DNA from: Chryseosolibacter sp964493505 | GTDB taxonomy: Bacteria; Bacteroidota; Bacteroidia; Cytophagales; Cyclobacteriaceae | Direction: 5' to 3' | Assembly: GCA_964493505.1 (NCBI GenBank) | Contig: CAZBNP010000011.1 | Location: 1-64,000 of the forward strand | DNA: 64,000 nucleotides | Shown here: positions 1 to 8,714 of the stretch, piece by piece | Layout of the letters: every line of letters starts with the position of its first letter | Numbering within the stretch: position 1 is the stretch's first letter | Made by a program: the position numbers and the translations under genes | Notes under the pieces: model-generated | The model's database searches: none | What the model was told of the DNA's origin: nothing | The model's input: the letters and a program-made list of their open reading frames with translations, nothing else

Positions 1-2
1 TT

Positions 3-779
3 GACCTCACTTACGACAAGAACGAGTTCGTCGGCGATACGGAAGAACTCGGCGCAGTAGTGCTCGACCTTACCTGCACAGCGGACAACGGCGAGCGCTT
101 TGTCATCGAGGTACAGCGAACCTCACAAGCCAATTTCAAGCAGCGGATATTGTACTACGGAAGCAAGCTCGTCGCTGACCAGGCGCCCAAAGGGAAACGC
201 GGAGAATGGAGATATGATATCAGCGAAATTTATATCATCGCGCTGATGGATGGGTTCCGCATGCCCGACAGCGAACCCACAAGACAATACCTGCACGACA
301 TCTGCTTATGCGACCGGAATACAGGCAAAGTATTCTATGAATACCTGGAATTTTTCTACCTGGAATTGGTTAATTTTGTTAAAGGCGAAGAAGAGCTGGA
401 GAGCGACCTGGACCGGTGGCTATATGTCTTGAAGAACATGTCGGGGATGGATAAGCTACCGGTGTACCTGAGGAAGCCAGTATTTGAGAAGCTGTTCGCT
501 ATCGCCGAATATAGTAAGCTAAATAAAAAGGAACGGGATATGTACGACGTCAGTTTAAAACGCAAGTGGGATAAGGCAGCTGTTTTGGCGTATGCTCGTG
601 AGGAGGGGGTAAAAGAAGGCATGGAAAAAGGTATCGAAAAAGGGCGCATGGAAGAGCGTGCCAGAGCCGAAGCTGAAAAACGCGCCATTATCCTGGAATT
701 CAAGAAAATGGGTATCGCTGCCGCTGATATCGCGAAGGCAACAGGTCTGTCGGTTGAGGAGGTTGAAAAGCTGGGATGA
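3..779 (+). CDS. Rpn-family PD-(D/E)XK nuclease/putative transposase, 5' truncated
   Basis: The reading frame is open from the left window edge, so the N-terminus is missing; the first internal start codon is a GTG at 60. The visible core runs from a conserved Asp-rich strand (GAVVLDL) to the motif IEVQ, which matches the D...ExQ active site of PD-(D/E)XK transposase-like nucleases of the Rpn/PDDEXK_2 family. The C-terminal third has the usual Lys/Glu-rich segment with repeated EKG steps, then a short helical tail (IAKATGLSVEEVEKLG) resembling a helix-turn-helix end. Family members promote RecA-independent recombination or are domesticated transposases; the role here is inferred. No terminal inverted repeats or target duplication can be seen because the 5' side is outside the window. 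Confidence 0.85.
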   Translation, partial: DLTYDKNEFVGDTEELGAVVLDLTCTADNGERFVIEVQRTSQANFKQRILYYGSKLVADQAPKGKRGEWRYDISEIYIIALMDGFRMPDSEPTRQYLHDICLCDRNTGKVFYEYLEFFYLELVNFVKGEEELESDLDRWLYVLKNMSGMDKLPVYLRKPVFEKLFAIAEYSKLNKKERDMYDVSLKRKWDKAAVLAYAREEGVKEGMEKGIEKGRMEERARAEAEKRAIILEFKKMGIAAADIAKATGLSVEEVEKLG

Positions 780-791
780 GATTCCTCACGC

Positions 792-919
792 TCCGGGTTC
801 CGGGTTGAGCAGGCTGCTGGGTGCCGGGTTTGGAGTGACGTATGAATTATGAGTTTCCACATTGCCATTTGCCTATTGCTCTTTGCCATTTGCACCAGTT
901 CCCTGTCAACTGTCAACCT
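792..919. repeat. Mosaic of short degenerate repeats between convergent genes
   Basis: The gap between two convergent genes is built from short near-repeats of 6 to 13 nt: gggttccgggtt with gtgccgggtt, then tgaattatgag, then three variants of catttgcc/tttgccatttgc, then the doublet ctgtcaactgtcaac. No credible ORF, terminator or RNA was seen here. Similar low-complexity fillers occur in other gaps of this window. Confidence 0.6.
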
Positions 920-920
920 C

Positions 921-2402
921 CTACACCTCTTCCTCTTCTTCCCCCATCCGCGGGAGCGTGAACATACTACTAAGGAGATCCTTGAACGTCAGACCCGACG
1001 AAAGCTGATGCTTGCTAATCTGGCTAAATTCCGCCAGGCCGTGCAATGCAAATTCCATTAGGAAGAGTTTAGTGGCGGCATCCTGATCTTTGTGAAGTGA
1101 ATTGATCAGATCGGCGAGTCCGGGTACACTTTTGAGGATCTTTTCAAAATCAGACTGGGGCATGTCGTGCAGCAGGTCGATACTGTTCCCGTCGCCAAAC
1201 CACTCGGTTATTTTGCGGTAGGGACTTTTTTCTTTCTGTTTCCGGAATTTGTCAGGGTCCGGAAAATAGTTCAGGAACTGAGTACGTATTGCCTTGCCGA
1301 CAAGATTCTGTGCCACGATGTTGGGACCCTCCTGCTCGCCTTCATAAACCAGCTCTACCTTTCCAGTGATCGCAGGGACAACACCGATGAAATCGGAAAT
1401 TCGCGTGTACACGACCTTTTCGTTATTGATGATACCTCGTCGTTCGGAGGCGGAGATGAGACCCTCGTATGCTGAGATGGTCAGGCGGGCCGATACACCA
1501 CTCTTGGCGTCTACGTATTCACTCTTCCTCGATTCAAAGGCGATCTGCTCGACAAGATCCTTTGCAAGCTCGTTGGTTACAACCGTTTTCTGTGCCTCTT
1601 TCAGACGGGATTCCTGTTGTGTGATACGCTTGCCTATGTCGAGTGTCTTCGGGTAGTGTGTGATGATCTGACTACCGATGCGATCCTTTAACGGTGTAAC
1701 TATACTACCACGGTTGGTGTAGTCTTCGGGGTTGGCAGTGAAGACGAACTGGATGTCGAGTGGCAATCGCAGTTTGAAGCCGCGTATCTGGATGTCGCCT
1801 TCCTGAAGTATGTTGAACAGCGATACCTGGATACGCGCCTGCAGATCGGGTATCTCGTTGATAACGAAAATGCAGCGATTGGAGCGGGGTATCAGCCCGA
1901 AGTGAATTACGCGTTCGTCGGAATAGGGCAGTTTCAACGTCGCTGCTTTGATCGGGTCGACGTCGCCAATGAGGTCTGCAATTGATACATCGGGCGTCGC
2001 CAGCTTTTCTGTGTAACGTTCTTCGCGATGAACCCACGCTATTGGCGTGGCATCGCCGAGTTTCCCGGCAGTATCTTTTCCATAACGTGAGAGGGGGTTG
2101 AACGGGTCGTCGTTGAGTTCGGAACCTTCAATGATCGGAATATACTCGTCCAGCAGATTGACCATGAGCCGTGCCAGCCGGGTCTTGGCCTGACCTCTCA
2201 GTCCAAGCAGGTTGATGTCATGACCTGCGAGAATGGCGCGTTCGAGATCGGGGATGACGGTCTCTTCATAGCCCCATATTCCCGCGAATACGTTTTCTTT
2301 TTTCCTGAGTCGCGCGATAAGGTTGTCGCGTAACTCTTCCTTGATGGGTCTTGGCTTGTATCCTGATTTTTTTAATTCGCCGAATGTTTTTTGTTGCGTC
2401 AT
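921..2402 (-). CDS. MoxR/Mg-chelatase-I-type AAA+ ATPase
   Basis: A 493-residue ATPase with a Walker A variant (GLRGQAKTR), a sensor-1 region (VFTANPEDYTNRG) and the arginine-containing LKDRI segment typical of the magnesium chelatase subunit I/MoxR group. Such ATPases act as chaperones that remodel or activate partners together with a VWA-domain protein. The gene directly upstream on the same strand is such a VWA protein, so the two probably form one bipartite complex. The ATG at 2402 (MTQQKTFGELKKSGY) was chosen because family members begin this way; a longer frame back to 2510 would overlap the VWA gene by 44 bp. The substrate is unknown, and this is not expected to be chlorophyll-related. 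Confidence 0.9.
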   Translation of the reverse strand: MTQQKTFGELKKSGYKPRPIKEELRDNLIARLRKKENVFAGIWGYEETVIPDLERAILAGHDINLLGLRGQAKTRLARLMVNLLDEYIPIIEGSELNDDPFNPLSRYGKDTAGKLGDATPIAWVHREERYTEKLATPDVSIADLIGDVDPIKAATLKLPYSDERVIHFGLIPRSNRCIFVINEIPDLQARIQVSLFNILQEGDIQIRGFKLRLPLDIQFVFTANPEDYTNRGSIVTPLKDRIGSQIITHYPKTLDIGKRITQQESRLKEAQKTVVTNELAKDLVEQIAFESRKSEYVDAKSGVSARLTISAYEGLISASERRGIINNEKVVYTRISDFIGVVPAITGKVELVYEGEQEGPNIVAQNLVGKAIRTQFLNYFPDPDKFRKQKEKSPYRKITEWFGDGNSIDLLHDMPQSDFEKILKSVPGLADLINSLHKDQDAATKLFLMEFALHGLAEFSQISKHQLSSGLTFKDLLSSMFTLPRMGEEEEEV

Positions 2403-2466
2403 GCTTTTGGGTAATGGTTGAGGTCTGTCTTGGGGCGACACGAGGAAGCTTTCGAGAAGTGCAATC

Positions 2467-3564
2467 CTATAGGTTCTTTCTTCGGTTTCGCCGGAAATCT
2501 TCGAATACAAGATTTCCTAACCCTTCAAGCGAACTGTAGTAGGCATTGCCGTTGTTGGCTTGTGTAAACTCCCGCACGAAGGATTTGAGGTACGGATCGG
2601 TCGCGATCATGAATGTGGTCACGGGAATTTTTATTTTCTTAAGCTGTGTTGCCAGGTTAAGGGTTTTATTAAGAATCTTCTCGTCAAGGCCGAAGGCGTT
2701 CTTGTAATACCTGATGCCCTGTTTGATGCACGTGGGTTTCCCGTCGGTGATCATGAATATTTGCTTGTTCTGATTCTTTCTCCGTCTGAGTATATCCATG
2801 GAAAGTTCGAGACCGGAGACGGTATTGGTGTGATAAGGACCTACTTTCAGATACGGCAGGTCTTTGATTTCGATCTGCCAGGCGTCGTCACCGAACACAA
2901 TAACATCGAGCGTATCTTTCGGATATTTTTTTGTAATGAGTTCAGCCAGCGCCATCGCCACTTTCTTCGCAGGTGTGATACGATCTTCGCCGTAAAGGAT
3001 CATGGAGTGGGAGATGTCGATCATCAGAACTGTGGAGGTCTGCGCTTTGAACTCACTCTCCATCACTTCGAGATCGTTTTCGGTCAACAAGAAGTTTTCG
3101 AGGCCGTGGTTGATCTGTGCATTGCGCAGCGAATCGGTTATTGAAATTTGTTCGAGTGTGTCGCCAAACTCGTAGCTTCTTTTTTCGGTGGTCTGTTCGT
3201 CGCCTCTTCCGCTGTGATGTGTGCGGTGTTCGCCCGCCTTGCTTTTCTTCAGCTTTCCGAATATTTCTTCCAGCGCTGACTGTCGAAGATTCTGTTCCGC
3301 TTTGGCTTTGAGAGTGTATTCGCCCCGGGGACCTTCGTCTGTGATGTATCCGTTCTTTTTGAGGTCCTCAATAAAATCGCCCATGCCATAGTCGCCCTTT
3401 GTCAGTGTATACTGCCGGTCTACTTCAGTTAGCCACTGCAGCGCTTCGGAGACATCGCCGGATGTAACCAGGATCAGTTGCATGAAGATTTTCAGAAGTT
3501 TGTCGAAGTCGCTGCTTTCCCGGTCCGGCGGAGTGGTGAATTTGGAAAAACGATAACCTGCCAT
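2467..3564 (-). CDS. VWA-domain protein, partner of the MoxR ATPase
   Basis: This protein of about 365 residues has a von Willebrand factor A domain in its C-terminal half. The MIDAS motif DISHSM and a later metal-site Thr/Asp segment (FMITDGKPT) are both intact. The N-terminal half is helical and charged (GMGDFIEDLKKNGYI). No signal peptide or membrane segment is seen, so it is probably cytoplasmic. It lies 64 bp upstream of the AAA+ gene on the same strand, the standard MoxR-VWA arrangement. The start at 3564 (MAGYRFSKF) fits the family better than the in-frame ATG at 3588, but both remain possible. Confidence 0.87.
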   Translation of the reverse strand: MAGYRFSKFTTPPDRESSDFDKLLKIFMQLILVTSGDVSEALQWLTEVDRQYTLTKGDYGMGDFIEDLKKNGYITDEGPRGEYTLKAKAEQNLRQSALEEIFGKLKKSKAGEHRTHHSGRGDEQTTEKRSYEFGDTLEQISITDSLRNAQINHGLENFLLTENDLEVMESEFKAQTSTVLMIDISHSMILYGEDRITPAKKVAMALAELITKKYPKDTLDVIVFGDDAWQIEIKDLPYLKVGPYHTNTVSGLELSMDILRRRKNQNKQIFMITDGKPTCIKQGIRYYKNAFGLDEKILNKTLNLATQLKKIKIPVTTFMIATDPYLKSFVREFTQANNGNAYYSSLEGLGNLVFEDFRRNRRKNL

Positions 3565-3683
3565 AGAGACACTTTCTGTTACAACCATTAAATCCCGAAA
3601 TGTGTTTCCGGGCTATGGTAATTTTTGAGTAATATACCCAAAACGCTTCAAATGGCTGAACAACTTCGGTAATGCCGGCCGCT

Positions 3684-4385
3684 TCAGGAAGACTGCGGCG
3701 TGCCGGCTCTACCCTTGTCTTTCGGACGCATTGTGCCGAATACGTAGTCCCACAACGGTGACGATACTCCAAAGACTGAGTCACCATCTTTGTAATGGTG
3801 GATGCTGTGATTGATCCAGAGTGCGCGCAAGAAATTCTTCGGGGGCTGGTAGATATGTACGATGTAGTGGATCGCCAGGTATGAGGCATATCCGACAAGG
3901 AATCCCGGAAGGAATGCGAACGTGAGGTCACCCATTACGACCCGGAACAATAACAACAAGATTGTGGCTACGGTGATACTCAGCAACGGAGGCATAGCGA
4001 GCCGGTCTTTGTCTTTCGGAAACTCATGATGCACACCATGAGCTTTGTATTGAAATGTCTTTCTCCACTCCGTGTGTGTGCCTACGTGATAGATATACCG
4101 GTGAGTGAGGTATTCGACAAACGTAAAACTGAGCAGGCCCAGGAAGAACAGCCCTGTTGTAGCCCCAACCGAAAGTGAGGTATGGGTAATACTCCAGTAA
4201 AGCAGTCCTATTGAGTAGACCGCAAAAATTATCAGCGGCACAGAAATATGCGTTCGCGACAGTTTCTCCAGGATCGGGTTGTCAAAGAGTTGCCGGGTGC
4301 CTTTTGCTTTTGGAGAAATGTTGTCTCCGGACGGCTTTTGCCGAGACTCCTCAGGTTTTTTTCCGGATTCAATATTTTCAGCCAT
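3684..4385 (-). CDS. Fatty acid hydroxylase/sterol desaturase family membrane protein
   Basis: This is a 233-residue integral membrane protein with about four hydrophobic segments and the eight-histidine pattern of the family: HRYIYH, HGVHH and HSIHHY. These boxes bind a di-iron centre that hydroxylates lipid acyl chains. The hydrophilic N-terminal 35 residues are Lys-rich and presumably cytoplasmic. It follows bshA on the same strand with a 29-bp gap, so the two may be cotranscribed. In Bacteroidota related enzymes 2-hydroxylate sphingolipid-like or other fatty acyl chains. The exact lipid substrate cannot be read from sequence. Confidence 0.85.
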   Translation of the reverse strand: MAENIESGKKPEESRQKPSGDNISPKAKGTRQLFDNPILEKLSRTHISVPLIIFAVYSIGLLYWSITHTSLSVGATTGLFFLGLLSFTFVEYLTHRYIYHVGTHTEWRKTFQYKAHGVHHEFPKDKDRLAMPPLLSITVATILLLLFRVVMGDLTFAFLPGFLVGYASYLAIHYIVHIYQPPKNFLRALWINHSIHHYKDGDSVFGVSSPLWDYVFGTMRPKDKGRAGTPQSS

Positions 4386-4414
4386 AATCGAGTATGTTTT
4401 TTAGTTAAAGTTTT

Positions 4415-5581
4415 TCAGGATACACCTTTTTCCAGTGCGGCTTTGCTGGTTGCAGCTTCCATCACCTGCTCATAATACGATTCATATTGCGGCAGGATTC
4501 GTGAAATGTCGAATTCTTTCGCCCGTTTTAACGCATTTTCTTTAAAACGCGGCAGGTTTGAAGGGTCCAGAACAAAAAGGGCCTTTCGGGTCATATCTTC
4601 TATGTCACCAACAGGGCTTAAAAAACCCGTTCCACCCTCTATGTTCAGTTCGGGTAGTCCGCCGGTGTCGCTGGAGATCACCGGTACTTCACAGGCCATA
4701 GCTTCCAGGGCCGCCAGCCCGAAGCTTTCCTTCTCCGAAGGCATTAGAAAAAGGTCGGCTACAGACAATACTTCCTCCACAGCTTCGAGTTTTCCGAGAA
4801 ACCGTACGCTGTCCGCGATCTGTAATTCCCGGCAGAGGTTTTCTGCATTGTCGCGGTCGGGGCCATCGCCAATCATAAGCAGCTTTGCCGGTATTTCTTT
4901 TACAATATTATTGAATATTCGCACTACGTCAAGGACACGCTTCACCTCCCGGAAGTTGGAAGTGTGGACGATTAATGATTCGCCGTTGGGGCATATCGCC
5001 GTTTTGAAATGATCCTTCTTTTGTTTTTTGAATTTTTCAAGGTCGATAAAGTTGGGAATCACCTCAATGTCGCGGTCGATCTTGAATGAACGGAACGTTT
5101 CCCTTCGCAGATCTTCCGAGACGGCGGTCACGCCGTCAGACTGATTGATGCTGAAGGTGACAACCGGTTCGTATGTCGGATCTTTCCCAACAAGCGTAAT
5201 ATCGGTGCCGTGTAGTGTGGTTACCACCGGGATCGATATGCCCTGGGTTTTGAGTATCTGCTTCGCCATGTAGGCGGCCGACGCGTGGGGGATAGCGTAA
5301 TGAACATGCAACAGATCAAGGTGCTCATTTTTGACTACACTTACCATTTTGCTGGCCAGGGCCAGTTCGTAGGGCGCGTACTCAAAAAGGGGGTAAGAAC
5401 GTGTATTCACCTCGTGGTAAAAGAGGTTTTCATTTAGAAAATCCAGGCGCGTAGGCTGTGAATAGGTGATGAAATGGACTTCGTGCCCTTCTTGTGCAAG
5501 TGCTTTGCCTAACTCGGTGGCTACCACGCCACTCCCTCCGAAGGTAGGGTAGCAGACAATCCCGATTTTAATCTGATTCAC
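4415..5581 (-). CDS. bshA: N-acetyl-alpha-D-glucosaminyl L-malate synthase BshA
   Basis: A 388-residue GT4-family glycosyltransferase that matches BshA along its length. The N-terminus has the diagnostic GIVCYPTFGGSGVVATELG, followed by LHVHYAIPHA near residue 91, and the E-x7-E nucleotide-sugar motif falls at E285 to E293 (ESFGLAALE). BshA joins UDP-GlcNAc to L-malate in the first step of bacillithiol synthesis, the low-molecular-weight thiol of Firmicutes and many Bacteroidota. BshB and BshC are not in the window, as is common in this phylum. Confidence 0.95.
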   Translation of the reverse strand: MNQIKIGIVCYPTFGGSGVVATELGKALAQEGHEVHFITYSQPTRLDFLNENLFYHEVNTRSYPLFEYAPYELALASKMVSVVKNEHLDLLHVHYAIPHASAAYMAKQILKTQGISIPVVTTLHGTDITLVGKDPTYEPVVTFSINQSDGVTAVSEDLRRETFRSFKIDRDIEVIPNFIDLEKFKKQKKDHFKTAICPNGESLIVHTSNFREVKRVLDVVRIFNNIVKEIPAKLLMIGDGPDRDNAENLCRELQIADSVRFLGKLEAVEEVLSVADLFLMPSEKESFGLAALEAMACEVPVISSDTGGLPELNIEGGTGFLSPVGDIEDMTRKALFVLDPSNLPRFKENALKRAKEFDISRILPQYESYYEQVMEAATSKAALEKGVS

Positions 5582-5659
5582 GGTTTATTGGTTTTGATGT
5601 CAGGCCATGTTAACCCTATCCTGAGTCGTCAGAACGGGGATTTTATTGCACAGCACGCA

Positions 5660-8569
5660 TCATTCAAATTTCACATTTTCGTTTGTTTTGCAAAAATTGA
5701 AGATCGCCTCATACACGACGTCTTGAATTCGAGAACGGATATTTGCCTGAATAAGTTTATTGCTGCGATCAGGAAAAACGCGGTTTGAAAGAAAAATATA
5801 GACAAGGTCAAATTTAGGGTCTACCCAAAGACAGGTGCCGGTGAAGCCCGTATGACCAAATGTGGACGATGATGCGAATCGGGACGTCGGGCTTTTCCAC
5901 TCGCCTTGGACGGGCTTATCCCACCCCAGTCCGCGCCGGCTTGACTCGTAGTACTGTGCTGTAAAAAGGTCGATGGTCTCAGGCTTATAGTAGCGCAATC
6001 CGCCGTAGGAACCTTTCTGCAGCAACATCTGCCCGAGTTTTGAAAGGTCGTTTGCCGTCCCGAATAGGCCGGCATGCCCGCTCACGCCTCCCAGCATCGC
6101 CGCCCGCTCGTCGTGAACTGTTCCAATCAGGAGCCCGCCCCTGAAATGAGTGTCGAGCTCGGTAGGGGCAATCCTGTTTGCGGGGAACCGGTTCAGCGGG
6201 GTATAACCCAGGCCATACGCCCCGAGCGGTTCGTAAATATTCTGCTGGAGAAAGTCATCCATCGCCTGATTCAGCGTCCGCTCAGCTAGTTGCTTGAACA
6301 TCATGAAGCCAAGATCGCTGTAACGGTAACTATAAGGTGTGCGGGTTGGCTTGGCCATCATTTCTGAATGTGTGATCCACGACCAGACGCTGTCTTTCAA
6401 AATCGCGGACCCAAACATCGTGGGAGAAATCTGAAGGGGGTAGCTGACATTTTGCCGCGAACTGTAGTATATGGGCTTGGGGGCCGGTCCTTCCAGTGTG
6501 AGTGGCCAGAGCGGAATGAACGGGGCCAGACCCGCCTGATGAGTCAGGATGTCGACAATGGTAATGTCTTTTTTATTGGTTCCCTTCAGTTCCGGAAGGT
6601 AGACGGAGAGCTTCTTGTGAATGTCGATGAGCCCGTGTTCCTGAAGGAACATAACAGCCTGTAGCGTAGCCGATACCTTCGTGAGCGATGCGAGATCGTA
6701 AAGGGTCTCGTCAGTGACCGGTGTTTTTCCGTCATAGGTGAGATGACCGAAGGCATGGTCGTAGATTACCTTGCCTTTTCGGGCTACCAGTACGTAACAG
6801 CCCGGAGTTGATCCGGAGGTGATAGCCTCGTGGGCGATCTGATTGATCCGGTTCAGAGTTTGCCCGTCAATCCCCACGTCTTCCGGAAACGAATAGGCGA
6901 GGCGATCAAGGCTTTCAGTCGCCGCGGATGCTCCGGATTTTGTGCCCGCGTAGGATGCGGGCAGGATGCCTTGCCCCGGCAAGCCGCCGAACATCACCTG
7001 CGGTACCATTCCCACCACGTCGGCCTCATCGGAGTATCCTGTAATTACCGTCGGGAACCGGTCTGCGTACTGCTCAAAAAGACCACAGCCAAAATCTGCG
7101 ATGATCACTTCCTGGTGTGGGGCAAGTTCCTGAAGCACACCCATCAGGTTTTGAAACGCTTCCCCGGATGTTTCGGGAAACAAAGCTACGAGAATTACAT
7201 CCTTGCGAGAAAGGTCGATTTGCTGAACGCCTTCTCCTATAACAATCCGGTCGGCGGGAACATACTTCCGTACGCTGCGGTGAAAGATGTCTGCCCGTGT
7301 TTTAGCGTCACCGGTAATTAAACATGTGAAATTCTTGCTTTCGAGGATCGATATCGGAAGGCTCTGCTTCTGATTGCTGATGACGGTAATGCTGCGTTGT
7401 TGCGCGCGTGTGCGCAGCACCCGACTTTCCATTCTGTGGAGCTCATCATAGATCACGTCGGTATCCACTTGCTGTGGTGATGAAAGCCCGGCGTCGTATT
7501 TCAACGCCAGGATTTTCCTGACCTTCTCGTCCAGTCGTTCGGCGAAGATATTTTCGCTGTGAATCAGTTTTTTTATTCTTTTGATCGCGTCGCCGGGGTC
7601 GTTTTCGACTATGATCACGTCGGAGCCTGCCTGGAATGCGAACAACTCGGCGTCTCCGGAAACGAGATTGCCGGTGTTGTGTTTCATCAGCCTGGTATCT
7701 ACCATCACCACCCCGTCAAAGCCGAGTGTTTTGTGAAGCAGATCACCGGATTCAAGTCTGGCGAGATTCTCATCCGAAAGTTTTTTGCGGGAATCGGCCA
7801 TATTTGTTTCGAAGAACAGCTGAAGATCGGTGGCGTCGGGGATCACTGCATTCAGTCCGTTTCGGAAAAGCGTACGATAGGGACGGGATACAAGCGTATC
7901 GTGATACAAGGCCATGCGCAACTCCCCTTTCTGATCTATTACCTCGATGCTTTTTAACGGGAAGTATTTGGCGCAACTGAGGATGCCTTCATCGTGAAGT
8001 CCGTTCATGTGAAGGAGTGATTTTCGTTCTACCGCCGTGACGTTGTCGCCGTACAGATCAGGGGTGCGTCGCAACGTCGAATGAATAGGGGTCGCGTTGG
8101 GGCTCAGACTCATGTGAATACCCAGGGCGTGCATCTGGCGTCCTACATCACGGGCGATGTGCCAGATCATGCTGTCGCTACTAATGGCGCCCTGTGCGAG
8201 CGGAGAAGGGAATGCGATGGCGCTGTCGAGCATGGGTCCGAGTCCGGATGACGCGTCCTGCGCGATAAGTAGCGGCACCGGGGTTGCCGACTGGAACCGG
8301 TTGGTGATTCGCCCCTGCCTTACCGGCGAACCGGTTGTGAAGATAAGTCCTCCAAAATTACCGGCGCCAATCTTTTTTTCGAAAGCTTTCAACAGGTTCT
8401 CATCCGCATGCGACGAGAATCGCATAAAGAAAAGCTGGCCTATCTTTTGGTTTTCATTCAGCGTTTGAAAAACACTGTCCACCCATTGTTGCTTTCCGGG
8501 CTGAGCGCTTGCCAGGAGTGATGACAACAGCAACAGCCCACACCAGAATACATTCTTCTTTCCGATCAT
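5660..8569 (-). CDS. Exported GH3-like/serine beta-lactamase-like fusion protein
   Basis: A 969-residue protein with a signal peptide ending near SAQ (residue 23). Residues 30 to 370 form a glycoside hydrolase family 3 barrel, followed by a GH3 C-terminal-type segment (390 to 545) and a class-C beta-lactamase/serine hydrolase domain (560 to 955). The serine hydrolase site is intact: S628-x-x-K631, Y750-S-D752 and H906-T-G908. The GH3 half keeps the aspartate (D291 in VVMVDTRLM) but the NagZ-type KH-F-x-GH loop has become K201-Y-F-P-L-K, so both histidines are lost. It may therefore act as a cell-wall amidase or esterase with a carbohydrate-binding or altered GH3 domain. Similar fusions are common in Bacteroidota. 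Confidence 0.9.
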   Translation of the reverse strand: MIGKKNVFWCGLLLLSSLLASAQPGKQQWVDSVFQTLNENQKIGQLFFMRFSSHADENLLKAFEKKIGAGNFGGLIFTTGSPVRQGRITNRFQSATPVPLLIAQDASSGLGPMLDSAIAFPSPLAQGAISSDSMIWHIARDVGRQMHALGIHMSLSPNATPIHSTLRRTPDLYGDNVTAVERKSLLHMNGLHDEGILSCAKYFPLKSIEVIDQKGELRMALYHDTLVSRPYRTLFRNGLNAVIPDATDLQLFFETNMADSRKKLSDENLARLESGDLLHKTLGFDGVVMVDTRLMKHNTGNLVSGDAELFAFQAGSDVIIVENDPGDAIKRIKKLIHSENIFAERLDEKVRKILALKYDAGLSSPQQVDTDVIYDELHRMESRVLRTRAQQRSITVISNQKQSLPISILESKNFTCLITGDAKTRADIFHRSVRKYVPADRIVIGEGVQQIDLSRKDVILVALFPETSGEAFQNLMGVLQELAPHQEVIIADFGCGLFEQYADRFPTVITGYSDEADVVGMVPQVMFGGLPGQGILPASYAGTKSGASAATESLDRLAYSFPEDVGIDGQTLNRINQIAHEAITSGSTPGCYVLVARKGKVIYDHAFGHLTYDGKTPVTDETLYDLASLTKVSATLQAVMFLQEHGLIDIHKKLSVYLPELKGTNKKDITIVDILTHQAGLAPFIPLWPLTLEGPAPKPIYYSSRQNVSYPLQISPTMFGSAILKDSVWSWITHSEMMAKPTRTPYSYRYSDLGFMMFKQLAERTLNQAMDDFLQQNIYEPLGAYGLGYTPLNRFPANRIAPTELDTHFRGGLLIGTVHDERAAMLGGVSGHAGLFGTANDLSKLGQMLLQKGSYGGLRYYKPETIDLFTAQYYESSRRGLGWDKPVQGEWKSPTSRFASSSTFGHTGFTGTCLWVDPKFDLVYIFLSNRVFPDRSNKLIQANIRSRIQDVVYEAIFNFCKTNENVKFE

Positions 8570-8714
8570 ATCAATACCACCAACTTAATGCATTTCCAGC
8601 ACATATAAAGTGCCAACAAGTTATGAAATTCAATTTTACGCCCGGTTTATTACCGTTATTATAACATGCACTTACGACAAATGATTTAATTTGCGGGCTC
8701 AACCGCAATACTTC

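Noticed and set aside
3..779. Complete mobile element at the left edge
   Set aside because: The gene is cut by the window, and no terminal repeats or target duplication are visible.
356..916. 186-residue minus-strand frame opposite the Rpn gene
   Set aside because: It is antisense to a recognised gene, rich in Ser/Arg/Pro as expected from reversed codons, and has no domain.
3673..3712. GC-rich inverted repeat at the end of the hydroxylase gene
   Set aside because: The arms are imperfect and partly inside the coding sequence, and no T-tract follows on the minus strand.
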